Made by a program: the position numbers and the translations under genes
Part shown: positions 44,500-57,500 of the stretch, in pieces
Position numbering within the stretch: position 1 is the stretch's first letter
How the letters are laid out: each line of letters opens with the position of its first letter
The notes under the pieces: model-generated
Told to the model about the DNA's origin: nothing
What the model saw: only the letters and a program-made list of their open reading frames with translations
The model's database searches: none
NCBI RefSeq assembly: GCF_037975245.1
Contig: NC_092567.1
Coordinates: 5,154,214 to 5,218,213, forward strand
Length of the DNA stretch: 64,000 nt
Origin: Apostichopus japonicus
Taxonomy: Eukaryota > Echinodermata > Holothuroidea > Aspidochirotida > Stichopodidae
Direction of reading: 5' to 3'

Positions 44500-46360
44500 A
44501 CCGATAGAAAACTTGAAATCTTCATAAAGTAGCGTCAACCTAGATTGTGAAATACCAAAAGTAGTCACCCTGGCCTTAGTATTGACGTAACCAAAACAAA
44601 AGGTATTGAAATAGTTTCTAGTAACTTAGCATTCCGTACCATATCTTGCAGTAGAAAAGCTGCATCAGTAAAATACACCCAAGTACACGTAAAGCTCTAT
44701 TACCACGACTTCCCCGAATATCATCAGGTAAAATCGAGGCGATCGGAAAATATAGTTACACAGATATGTTAGGAATGTATACTGTGCTGAGAATTTGATA
44801 AAAAGGTTCATATCTTGCTTCAACAATTGTAATAATGATAAATGGTAGCAAGCTGATTTTATTTTGGAAAAATGTACTTTGGTGTGAAAATGTAATGATG
44901 GTTACCGGGAGAACAGGGTGGGGGATGTTAGACAGGGGTAAACAGGTAATATGAGGTTCCATCAATTGAAGGGATACAATTAATTTGTTTTCTTTTTTTG
45001 CAGGGCAGACTCATAAAAAAATACGATGGTTACATCTAGAGGTAGAATGTAGAGTGGGGGTTGGCGATGGAGGTGATTGAAGTTCGAAGAAGTTTTAACA
45101 AACTTGATGTATAGCATCCGCGTTATTTCATTGTGCGTTTTAACATGACAGTTACTATGGATACGGTATCGCATTTGCAATACGCTTCGCCAAGGTCGTT
45201 TTTTTTTTGAAGATCAGAGTTAAATAATGGAAGACAAGGAATTTGAGATTTGGTAAAGATGATAAATATATACAACGGGAATAAGTAATAAATGCTTCAG
45301 TTTCGGTATTTACTTTCCTTAGGAATGTATCAGAATTATATGTATTCTACGAGGAAATGGAGGTTTGTGATTCGAATGTGTCTAGCATAAAACGTGATAT
45401 GTATAGAGTAGCCAAAATAGCGAATTACACACCACTGTAAAGATTAACGAACCATACATTGGCTCTATGCATGACTACACACATTGTGACGGATTGCTAT
45501 ATTGTTAAAACAAAAGCAGCAACGCTGCAGAAGCTTAATTAACCTTCTATTTTGAAAAAAAAAAATTGTTATTTCTTGTGCAAAAGACATACGCGAAATA
45601 ACGGTGTTATTTTCTTTCCTCCCATCTCCTCATCCTTGCCCTTATGCTCCTTCCTAGCAGCCATCATTTTTGTTGGAATGCTAGAAGGTTGTTTAATTTC
45701 GGCTCTCTCAATTAGTACCTAACATAAGTGTGTTAGTTATAACTCTAATATACCGCTGGACTCTTACGTTAAATTAGTTTTGTCTCTTGAATACAATATA
45801 TTCGTCGCCTGAACCACATGTAAATGTTCCCCGCTATATCAATAAAGTGAACGGCCAATATGGCTATATGGTCACCAACATCGATTAAGGTCGTTTCACC
45901 GTATTTACAGCATGTACGCATGCTCACATGTACGTCATATATCTGGTACCTTCTCAGAAAGTTAAACTATATTTTATATGCGGATCGTAGTAATGTGCCA
46001 TTCAACTTTTATTTTTGTCGCAGGTACTTAGGTATAACCTGCATAGTGAGCTTCTACTTAATGCGAATTAATCCTCGACTCTAAACATTAATTTTAAATG
46101 CACTAGTTGTAGTGAGGTCGGCTACATCGAAATAGAACTTGAGGACATGTAGTTAGATATAGTTTATAGAAGCTTTAAACTGCAAATGCTGTGAAGAGAC
46201 AAATACACGCACATAATACAGACAGCTTAATACAGAGGTTACCACAGTGAACACAAAAGAAAGATTCCACTACCAAAAGTCTTTACAGGGGATGTTATTC
46301 CCCATAATATGTCACGCTACAATATCATTGGGGTAGTGGTGAGGAACAAATTACAATATG
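44500..46360. other. No gene recognised
   Basis: AT-rich. A + strand acceptor-like 'ctttttttgcag' near 45003 is not followed by a long open frame. No repeat family was identified. Confidence 0.35.
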
Positions 46361-46604
46361 TTGACTTAATATACTTCAGAGGTACCTGTGCAAGTATAGG
46401 TTCTCTAGTTGTAGATAGCTGTCTCATCCGACTGGTGACACGTGACCAATTTACTGTAGGAAGTGGTGGGTACGTTGACTTACTTTTTTAATTCCTTAAT
46501 CGATTAGAATATATTTATTGTTAAACAAAGAAGAAAGCACACCACATAGGTTCAAAATACTCAAAATCAACAGCAAATGCAAGTCACATACACACATGTA
46601 CCTA

Positions 46605-47045
46605 AAAGCAGGGAAACGTCAGTTACTATATGTTTACACTGATGACGTAAAAGCTTTTATAACGACTTTTCGAATCGTCCTGTTTTAAGTAACGCTTGTT
46701 GTTTATGACACGCACTTTGAATATGAATACTGTTCAATGATATTCTCACGAAACTGAACCTACTATAACGTTTCTATTTAGAACTTAAATAACACAATGT
46801 CATCGCACTATGAAGTCCTTGCCTAGCTAACTTTAAGCTTGGATCAAGTACTAGAACTCTTTACGAGAACTATGTACTTGTCGACGAGACACACGAAAAT
46901 TACTCAACCATCGTCGTATACTTTAACCTTGACCAAATATTCCAATGCAGAATCGCGTAAAACAACGCACCGACCATGTGACGTGCTCCATTGTGAATCT
47001 GAACTCTTGTAGTACTCATTTAATGTATATTGTAACATTGTCCGC
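46605..47045 (+). repeat. Segmental duplication, copy 1
   Basis: Aligns along its length with 52130-52570: shared 'tatgacacgcactttgaata', 'tgaagtccttgc', 'cttggatcaag', 'cttgtcgacgag' and 'aatcgcg' blocks in the same order. Flanking blocks at 46365-46620 also match 51040-51420 more weakly. Not obviously coding. It may be an old tandem duplication or two copies of a diverged repeat. Confidence 0.75.
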
Positions 47046-47635
47046 TCCAGTTATGTTGTAGCGTACCCGGTTGGTAAGTAAGGTGTGGGTGTGTGTGTGT
47101 GGGGGGGGGGTGGTAGGGAGAGATCGAGATAACCGTTGAATAAAATACACTAACAGTACATCCTGAGATTTATAAGTATATATACTTGTCTATATGCAAT
47201 GTTCCTGTAGTAAATCTCTCGCAGTGTGACAAAGAAATAACTATAATATAAGTAGGAATACCTTAACGACTAAAACACGACACACGGATAACGTACATTA
47301 ACTAACCCTATCACGGCACAGCTATTCTGTAATGCGCAAGTTGCCTAGCAGCGCGTTTAACTGTCGGCATTGCGCTATAGACAACGCAGCGCAGCAAATG
47401 ATGAATTCGTCAAAGGCAACGCAGCGCAGCTAACGATGGACCGCGTCAGCCCGTGAACCCTACGCTGCAACAGCCTTGCAACCGCACAAGCAGTGTACGC
47501 AACGCAGCTGCAGAGTGCATCAATCCGATCCATATGTCTTCTGCAGAAGCCCAAAAATAACCTTTAAAACGTTGCCTCTGACAAACGCTATAAAATTCGG
47601 CAAGGATTCTGCCTGGCAACTTGTTCATAATGTAT

Positions 47636-48001
47636 CAAGGGCGTAGGAACCGGGGGGGTCTGGGAGGGCGCCAGCCCCCAGTGAAAAATATGGGGGGAGG
47701 AAGTATCGTTCCGCCCCCCCCCCCACTCCGCAAGTCAGAAAACCCCTTTTTCATTTCCAAATGAGAAAAAATCTCATTTGAAGCACCAAATTGCATCTAA
47801 GGCCAGGTGAAAATGCAAAATTCTTTACAAAATGGAGTGGGTGTTGAAGTGTTCTATATTGCACCAAATTGCATCTGAGGCCACCTGGAAATGCAAAAAA
47901 ATTCCAAAGGGGAGGGGGACACCCCCTCCCCTTAGACCCCTCCCCCAGGCCGGCCATTAGTCTTCAGCCCCACCACTCAAAAGTACCTTCCTACGCCACT
48001 C
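47636..48001. mobile_element. hAT-like non-autonomous element, 366 bp
   Basis: Flanked by perfect 8-bp duplications TAATGTAT at 47628-47635 and 48002-48009. Ends: CAAGGGCGTAGGAACC at the left and TTCCTACGCCACTC at the right, inverted over the GGCGTAGGAA core. Interior G/C-rich with two 'ttgcatctaaggcca/ttgcatctgaggcca' blocks. No transposase. 8-bp duplications and CA-type ends fit hAT. Confidence 0.85.
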
Positions 48002-48530
48002 TAATGTATACCAAAATAATGTATAAAAAAGCTACTCGCATAGCAATATAAACGACCCCGTAACTGTGTAGAAGCCTATACACGAGTAACTGACCAATTA
48101 CGACATATCCGATAGCATTGACACATATCAGAAAACAATAAAAAGCCGATCAACGCTCTCTACCCTGCTACAAAAATGAGCTGACCCCCGCCCCACGGTA
48201 TATCCGTCTCTTGTAACTTCCCCGTATACTAAGTTTAGAGACGAAAACGTCCACCAGACTGCTAACATAAACCCCTGCAGCCAGCATTACATTGATACCC
48301 CTAGATACAAAGACTATCGCACATACCAGTGACCCCCCTGCTTAAACATTAAACCAGGGTTTTCCTAACTTTATTCCGGACATGATCTGAGTCATTATTA
48401 TACAATAATACGCATAACAGCCTGTGTCTGTTTCATAACTCAGTTATTTATCACATATGCGTATGGAACGCAAACAGAGTTGGTCGATAGGTACGACTTT
48501 TGTACATGACTACATTATATGGCCCTACTA

Positions 48531-49088
48531 TAAGGTGACCATATTTGCCTGACTGGAACCAGGGACATTTATTGCGTGACTGATATGGGAGAGGGGTCTA
48601 AGGGGAGGGGTGTCCCCTTCCCCTTAGTGGTGCTTAGATGTAAAATGGTGATACTTAGAAGCACTTTTTTAATCAAGTTTATTTTCAAAAATTGTAGCTT
48701 TTTCTTAGATGAAATTCACTTACTTTACGTAATTCATTGAGAGCTTGTGAGTTGCTCATGCTCACACTATAATTGTGGTTGTGTCGCCGCAGTTGCCAAT
48801 TATACGGTCGAAAGAGTGCTAGGCTAGATCGAGCTAGCATATTTTAACAGTGTTCCCACTTTACACTGGCCCACCTGAAATACTGGTTATAAGTTCCGTT
48901 CTGCGACTGCACACTTGACTATTTTTTTTTTATACAAATATTTTACTAATAATGTGGAATATTTTCGAAATTCCTGAACATTTTGACGAATCGGAGACAT
49001 TTTCGGTTTTCGGAGACACTTGTTCATCGGGGACAGCACAGTGTAATCGGGGACTGTCCCCGAAAATCGGGGACGTCTGGTCACCTGA
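48531..49088. mobile_element. hAT-like non-autonomous element, 558 bp
   Basis: Flanked by perfect 8-bp duplications CCCTACTA at 48523-48530 and 49089-49096. Ends: TAAGGTGACCATA at the left and TCTGGTCACCTGA at the right, inverted over AGGTGACCA. The right third repeats 'cggggaca' motifs. The minus-strand open frame at 48887-49084 is inside the element and has no transposase similarity. Confidence 0.88.
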
Positions 49089-49099
49089 CCCTACTAAAG

Positions 49100-51030
49100 G
49101 TTAAGTAAGCCGCTTTCAATTATAACAGAAAACAAAGACAATTTAAGGTGCATAATATTGTGACGTGATAGGTTATTACACAATCAATACTTTTCTTTTT
49201 TATGACTAAACTCAAACATTTTTATCTCAGCAACAGAAAAGATGTTTCCCCGCCCCCACCACATTCAGCCTTCTTCAGCGGGGTGGGATACTACTGTAAT
49301 CGGTATTTTGCTTGCAAGTTGTTATAACTTTTTAAAGCAGCTTTTTGCGTTTTGTCGCCGTTTAGCCACCCTTTTGACATCCATCGGGGTTTTTACATGT
49401 ATTCATCACAAAACATCAAACTAAAATATAAGCCAAGTTCTTCCCTACCTAGAGCACCAATTGGCGAGTAATAAAAGAACTTCTGCAGATATAAGTTAAG
49501 AGTCTTCCGACAAAGCAATCGCATACAGTTCCCCAAATCCACTAGTTTGAATCCAACCAATGAGTGAATAACTGACAAGTTTATTTATAAGCTGTTGCTT
49601 AAAAAAGATTCATTCATAATCCGAAAAAGCTGAGTCGTTATCACAGCCATACTCAAGGCACATAAATAGAGCATGGTGTTGTAGTATATATTGGTGTACT
49701 GGATTGCTTACGACGTCGGCAAAGTGAATTTATTTACCTCATTATTCCATGACGTTCAAATAATTTAAATATTCATGTTATAGGCGGGGCTTATTGCGAA
49801 CCTAACGGAAAATATCATCGAGAGAAACAACGTTCAAATTTGTAAATCATTCGACCTTATACCACCATTTGAAGTCAGATTTGAATAGATAAGCTAGGTG
49901 TGTATGTCGTTATGGCACCGTGGGGTCAATGAGGTTGAGATAATCATAGAAAGGACTCAAAAAGCTGTTTTAAGATTTAGATAAGTAGACCTCGATCATT
50001 CTCCTGATAGCAAACACAAAATGATCATGTTTTTAGCGTTTGGTTTGACTGTGTAAATAATCTATAAATATACATATATGCGTGACAGTCATTCAACTTT
50101 AATTTCTAAGATGGCAATCATGGCTTTTAAAAAAATACCTTTACTAAACCGTTTACTGGCAATTATGTAAAAACAAACTTCGTTCTTTTAGTCTCTCCCC
50201 CAACTACTTACTTGCTTAGATTTCTAGTTCCATAAATATACACGTGGGAACGACGAATTCAATGGCTTTTATTTGTATCCCATCACCGTGGTGGGATCCA
50301 TTGACCATTGCAGTACTGTCGGATATTTCGTGTTTCTTTCATTTCTTATCCTACCCACACCATGAATTTACGTTCCTGATACAAATATAGTCTTCGTAAA
50401 ATTCGATTAATGACTTGTCTATGACCAGAGTGATAGCACATCAGTGGAAACAATCCTCCCTGAAAGTGTACACTATAGATTTTAAGCAATGGTGATTAGT
50501 GTGTATTAATGTAGTTCAGTGTAGGGAACATCTCCAGTAATTGAAAAGACCTAGCTATTTAGGTCTGGATTTAAAGCTTGCAGAAACCCAACCTACAATA
50601 ACTTCATTCACAATAAAGACATTTTACTTCCAACGTATTGCAGTGTACAATGTCTTACATAGCGAAGACAGTGTACTTGTACAAACTTAGTAGTCGGGTA
50701 AGTTCCGTATGCAGAAAATACTTTACAAACTTGAACAATTGAAACCACTGATGCGAATTTGTTGCCACAGAGACAATTATTGTAATAGAGAAGTACAGAC
50801 ACAGTGACGTCAGATGGAATAATTGTAGCATGGAAACCGTTGCGGAGTTTAAGCACTTTATAGTTGTTTTTGCTGTTTTAATATACGCTTCGATGAAAAG
50901 TAGATTTTCTTGAACAAGCCATAATCCATGACATGTTTTTTGTTTCTTTGATGGGAGGGGACTGGGGTACAAGTCTTTTGCCTGGCTATCAGGTTTTGCA
51001 CTATCCGTACCTTCCTTAATTCCTTCATTG
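49100..51030. other. No gene recognised
   Basis: Overlapping minus-strand open frames at 50608-50972 lack a recognisable domain. No element boundaries were found. Confidence 0.35.
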
Positions 51031-52129
51031 ATTAGTACAATATAATAACTTTATAAACTTCCAAGGTACTTGTACAAGTACAGGGTTTGTTGTACAGGGT
51101 GTTTTAGTTGTTAATATGTGCCTTACCAAACAAAATGCACGTGACCTATATAATGTACGGCGGATGAGTGGGGTGGGGGTTAACGTTAACTCTCGAAGGG
51201 ATCTGTGAAACTTTTTCCCTAAGTTCCTAGACACAAACGCCCAAATAAAATCTCTATATTCCGCAACGGGAATGCAAAACGGGCTACGTGTAGAGCAATA
51301 AATGATCAAAATTAGAGCATGTAGTTAACAAAAAAACAAGGAAGAAAGTGAACCACATACGTGAGTTCAAAATCAACAACAAAAGGAAATCACACATACA
51401 CAAACTCACTCCAAAATGGAATTACTTGAATACATATTGACACTAGATGAAGTATAGCGTGTTTGTGTGTGTGTGTAGGGGGCAGGCGGAGTGGTGGATT
51501 CCCCCTTTGTCAGCAGGTCCTGCAATATACCTCCCTCCGTTAATTCCTCCATTTATAAGTACAATCTATTAACCTTACTTACTTACCTAATCAGGGTTTA
51601 ATTGGATGTCCTTTGTTCTGGAGTAAATATCGTTGACTCAATCACCTTTAGTTTCAATAATATGGAAATCCTTCATTGTTATATTCAATCCTTGATAATT
51701 GGTTCTAGTATCGAATGGTCTTGGAATGGGAGGTGATGTTCAACTGTTTGGTTGAGGAAGTGTTGATGAACATACAACGCCATAGCAATAGATCAAGTCT
51801 TTCCAAATCTAACGTCAATGTGACAATATGGGAATTCCATTATACAAAACCAGTCAACATATCCAAATTGTGCAGACATCAATCCGATATACAAAGCTAT
51901 TTGGAGGAACACATCCACTACTTTGTGTATTACCGTGATCGCCGTGCTACACCTGTCGTACAACTGATGTACCATACGTTCTGATTTGAGTAATTGTAAC
52001 ACATTTTCTACTGTTTACTTTTATTTGAAAGCTTTACTAAAATATGAGTCATTCTGCAGGTAACGCAGTAGCATAACAAATCTATTCATATGTATCCAAC
52101 CGAGTCAGAGGTCATAAAATATACAATAG

Positions 52130-52570
52130 CAGGGAAACACCAGTTACTAAATGTATTCACTGATGGCGTGAAAGCCTTTGTAACGGCTTTTAAGAATGCG
52201 CCTGTTTTAAGTAACGTTCATTGGTTATGACACGCACTTTGAATATGGGACTGTTCAAATGAAATTCTCGCTAAATCAACTTATAACGTTCTCTATTTAG
52301 AAGATATTCACATTTCACCCTACTGTGAAGTCCTTGCTCCTTGCCTAGCTAAGTTCTAACTTGGATCAAGTTCTAGTTTCTAGTTTCGAAAATAATCTTA
52401 CCGCTTGTCGACGAGGCACACAACAATTACTCAACAATCGGCGTGTAGATTAACCTCGATCGTATATGTCAATGCGGAATCGCGCATAACAACGTATACT
52501 AACCATTGTGACCCCTTGTCCCTTTTGACACTCAACTCTAGTGGTTCGCCTTGAATGTATATGATTCTAC
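52130..52570 (+). repeat. Segmental duplication, copy 2
   Basis: Partner of 46605-47045. The nearby region 51040-51420 partly matches 46365-46620, so the duplicated unit may extend over 1 kb or more with indels. Confidence 0.75.
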
Positions 52571-52599
52571 AATAACTGAAGTTATGATCTTATAGCTAC

Positions 52600-53722
52600 T
52601 ACGTTCTTTGTGAAGCTATACCTGAACAATGGAATCTAGCTAAGTGGGACATTTCTGGAAGTAAAACCTTTTCAATGTGGGTACTTTTTCAAACAATCGA
52701 ACTGCAGATGGAACTCACGCAGCTAGTCAAGACTGTATACAAATGTACACAGACACGAACAGCAGACGACAGGACTGGTTGTTCCTTAGCAACACAAATC
52801 TCCTTGCCAATTTCTATATTCTGCAAATATTTTTCCGTGTCATATATCAAGTCGAAAGGATAGCAATAAATCGAAAATTTGACATCTTATTTTCAAATTT
52901 CCACTGTCTTGTCTGAAAACGTTGGCCATTTTATTGTAAATTTGTCACTCATTGCGTTTTCCAAATGTGGGCAAGGGGGCTGAAGATTTGACAGTCATGT
53001 TGAACTTCATTAGATAATTGTATATTATAACATGTGTGAAGGCAGCTTTCTTTAAATTGATCCTATCCCCACCCCTACCCCCCACCCCCACTTTTACTTG
53101 TGACTTCTAAAAAATAACCCTGGCTACAAACTTTTTTATTATTATTATTATTTGTCTTTATGGGTAAATTGATTGATCACCGAAGATTGAATTTGAAGAA
53201 TTTGAATACATAATTTCAATGAGAAGAACAATTTAGTCAGTCCCACTGTTAGCTGTTTTTTTTATTTAAGATTTGCTTGTTTATTCTCCAATCCGATCGA
53301 TATTTCAAATGTTATAGCATTTTTTGTTTGTTCCGTGGTAAAGATATGAAGATATCTCATAGATTCGCTGAAAATTTGACAGAACAAAAGTTTGAAATTG
53401 AGCATAAATATCCGTATTAATATTCAATCAGCAGCTGCACGAAGTTCCTGTTTTCCATGCTCTGAGTGATTTCAAACAGCTGCTATTCAACTGTTTACAC
53501 CAGTCTAATTTATTTTATAAGTCATTTTTATAATAATGGTTAATAGGCTGCAAGTTATATTTATTGAAGAACAATCATGGGCCAGTCCAAGTCAATTAAT
53601 GATGGGTTGTACTCTGTTATTGATGTGAAAGTAGTTTATAGGCTTGTAAGAAGTAAGTTGTTCTGGTTGTTAAAGATTTGACCAAATACAATGATGTCAA
53701 ACAAAACTGAAAAGAATAGTAG
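52600..53722. other. No gene recognised
   Basis: Short open frames near 52675-52916 overlap in two frames and have no recognised motif. Confidence 0.35.
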
Positions 53723-54508
53723 CAGTGTTGTAGCCAGGTACATGTATCTGAGTACCAAGTACTTTTAAGTACTTCTCAGGTTCCCGAGAACCCGGGTATC
53801 CTAGCCCGATTACTGGCTTTTTAGGATCCGAGCACCGAGTACCAGTTTTCGAGTACAGTATTCTATATACAGTATTCAGTACCGAGTGCGAATTAAACTA
53901 TTTCATACGAGTACTTTTGATTTCTTAAATACCTAATATTTATAACTGTTCCCGGTGGTGATTATAAGTAAATGATATATACGAATATGATGTAGTGATG
54001 TAATGATATAGTCGAATATGAAGACATTGTTCTTGTCTTGTTATTGTTTGACACATTTTCAAATGTAAAATGTCTTAAAATGATGGGTTAATAGGGGTAC
54101 AAGTGCCATATTAATACTACAAACATGCTATAAATTGTTTTATGTTAGACACATACTATACATCACTTATGCTTTCATTGTTTATGCTATATGTACTGTA
54201 CTTGGTAATATAGTCGGCTATTCTGCTGCAGTAGAGAAACATGAGTACGGTGACATTAAAGAGTAATAAAAATCATCGATAACTTATAATAACTACCTTA
54301 TGTAACGTCAGTATTACGAAACTGTTTGTTTTACATAACTCGTCACGAACGATTACCTATCACTTTGAATCGAGTACTTAAGCATCAGAGTGCGGGCGCG
54401 AAAGGATGAGTACCAAGTACTGTTCACCTAGTGCGAGTACCGATCATTTGGAGACAGATGTTTGAATGCCAATCGAGTGCCGGGTGCTTTTCGAGTACTA
54501 CAACACTA
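53723..54508. mobile_element. Probable hAT-like non-autonomous element, about 786 bp
   Basis: Left end CAGTGTTGTAG is inverted at the right as CTACAACACTA. Subterminal 'gagtacc' and 'agtactt' motifs are frequent on both sides. The target duplication is unclear (left 'gaatagta', right 'gaaaatag'). No transposase frame. Confidence 0.6.
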
Positions 54509-54509
54509 G

Positions 54510-57500
54510 AAAATAGCTTCTTGACAATACTTTACTAGTTTTTTTTATATTTTTAGGCTACTAGTGCTTAGCACAAATTTCAACTACAGACACAAACAAA
54601 AATTACCTTGGAAACACCAAATCTCTCCCGAAATTGAAAAACACAGATACGGTAAAACTTGTCGTACTTTCTAAGGAGGAACTGATTGATGTAATTTTAA
54701 GTAAAATATCTTGTGTTTCAATCGGATTTATTAGACAAACCAAGACAAAACTGATCAGCAATTGATTGAACATATTTTATTTTATTATTAGGATCATCTT
54801 ATTCGCAAACTGCTACGTTGAACTGATCATTTAGTAATAATGAATGATAATTTAACGCTTTTTGATATATTATTATCAAGGAAAAAACAGATCGTGAGTG
54901 GTTTGAATAGATCACTGAGCTACTTCCAAATAAAAATTATGAAAGTTCGACTAAATTGAAGGGAGGAGAGGCGGTCGTCCATTTCAGATTCAACAAACTC
55001 CTTTCCAAGAGGCTGTCGAAAACTTTCGAGGGCGCTAGACCTTTTGTTTGCTGAATGGTCACGCTATTAATTCTGAATTGTCAGAGTTTGCTCCACGATT
55101 ACATTATGAATAATGAAATGCAATTAAAATTTCGTTACAACTGACACAATCTTCTATATTTATCATAAGTTAACGGCAGTTTGCGAGAACTTTGACAGAT
55201 TCTATTCGCATTTGAAATTTCGTCGACCTTCTCAAATATCCAAACACAAGAGACGCGTGAACAATAAACGGTTTTACGAGTCTGAACAGAGACAGAAAAA
55301 ATAGAACTCCGTAATATAGAAATGTTTTTGTTTTCTACCTTATTCCGGATCACGATAACTTTTTTTTATTATCTTAGCCCCTTAACTGTTTTCAATCTTT
55401 CCTAAGTCTTCAACTACGAGGTAAAATAAGACCGGACCGGTTAAATTTTGACGGTTAACCGGTTAATTATTTCATTGAAACATGTTAATTCTTGCTCATG
55501 CGCATATGTCATGAATGTGGTCAATATTCGCCTTGAAAATGTTTCTTGTTTTATTTTTTGTACAATACAGGACTGTGTGACATGTTTGAGATCTACTTGA
55601 TGATCTTGTAAATAAATCCAACATTAACAGTGTTGTATGTACAGTACGTTATTTATTAAACAACCCTTCAACGAAGATTGCAAACGGTCGTGTATTTTTA
55701 CGTCATGCTGACATCTTCTGATGAAAATGATAAAAGAAGTTGTCGCCCTGATAACTGACTATGATTGTTAGTCAGGGATAATTCCTCATTCAATGCACAG
55801 AGGATATATCACGTGACCGATTTCAAATTACAACCTGAAGAAACGGGTTGAAATCGTATACATTTGTTATCTGAAGCGCCTCAGTCGTTACACTACATTT
55901 GGTTTGTTTATTGATGTCTTGTCATGCTCTGCGCCTTACCACTTTTATACGTCATTTGATGATCACTTACAGCTTAACAATACTTTATCGTTTTTACCTC
56001 TAAACCAGATTCCGTCTGCTCAGTTTGGTCAAAAAAGAAGAAGTGTATGTAGCGTATTATGAGACCGCATTGAGGAATCTCATTAAGGCCTCCTACTATT
56101 CTAACTTAAAATAACAGGTGTAAAGAGCTGACAACTTCAACATGGTCCCGTAATGGTGAATGAAATTCAATTCGAACAAAACAATTCGAGACTTTCATAA
56201 GCCTCTTCTTTGACGTATCGTAGGTGATAGTGTACTATGATACACGATGTTTGTGTGTGTTTATATTTATGTATTCACAAACCGACAATGATAACATTTT
56301 ACCTCACCTTCACACAAATGTTCCCACCAAGATCTACTTCCAATCTACACAACACCCTTTCCACCGAACTGTCATGAAAATAGTATGCTTCTGGTTATAA
56401 ACCACGTCCAATGTTACCATAGTAACAGCAGCAGTTGATTTCAGAAGTCGATATTTTAATATAACGACCTCCATCGAAATTCGATCCGGACGGGATCATG
56501 GACTTACAATCGTGATGTAACAAACGAATCCATTTCAACGAGGAACTCAAATAGAAACATTCATACCCTAATACATCTCTTATATATCATTTCTCATACA
56601 AGAATAAATATGTTTTCAATAGATGTATGTTTCCTTAATATCGTATCCTCTTCTTTTCAAGTGAATGCATGAATTCCTTAAAATAGTGTGTCATTTTACC
56701 ATGTATTCCCAAATACAAACATCATTCATTTACGATAATCTATTTTTGGAAGCGATTGCGAAGGGGGGGGGTGGGTTATACAAAAGAGGCAATTTCAAAT
56801 GACATATTTCTAAATTTAACAACAAAACGACATTACAAACATGGAATGGTTCAGGCCTTTTCTTAACCAGTTTCCACAAAACTGGATGGGAACGTACCAA
56901 GGTCGAGTTTTTTTGTCCCAAACAGGTTTGAAATTGTGTGTAAATAGTCGCTCATGATTGGTCGGAAGTTTTGTCATCACCATAGAAACCTGGTACTTCG
57001 CGGTAAGCAAAATGTCTGAATCAGTTCATTGCAACGAAGGTTTAACCGTTCAAAATCACCCGAATCTTTTCGTAAGTATATGTAGATATCTTTGGAAATG
57101 GTTTAGACATATTTAGCACACTAGTTTGTTAGATTTTATGATCTACTATATCCATGTTTCATCGAAGTTTTCTGTGAAGGCATTTATCGATAACATAGCA
57201 CAATGCACATAACAGTTTTGTTCAGGGTGCATCACACATGCGCTGTAGGCCTATATGTATTAAAATTGTGTACACAGTGCAGCGACGGAAGTATACCATA
57301 CTGTACACTATACAGTATGGACATTTAAGAACTGTGTTGTGATGCAAAAACAGTTCAGCTCTAAATACCCCCTCCCCCACCCAACTCCCTTCCCCATTCT
57401 GGAACCACTTCTTAATATTGGTCAGAACTTTTGTCGAGATGACAGGATTGCTTATTAGTAGCTTGTGTCTATGCTTTGACTCAATAAAAAGGACCAGCTT

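Noticed and set aside
46309-46491. Ig-like 'YTC' pattern on the minus strand near 46390, echoed near 51075
   Set aside because: The frame with YTCTGTS has a stop just upstream and the spacing to another cysteine is too short for an Ig domain. Not enough to claim the missing ectodomain.
50608-50972. Overlapping minus-strand frames that might be an extracellular exon
   Set aside because: No domain signature and two frames equally open; splice sites not convincing.
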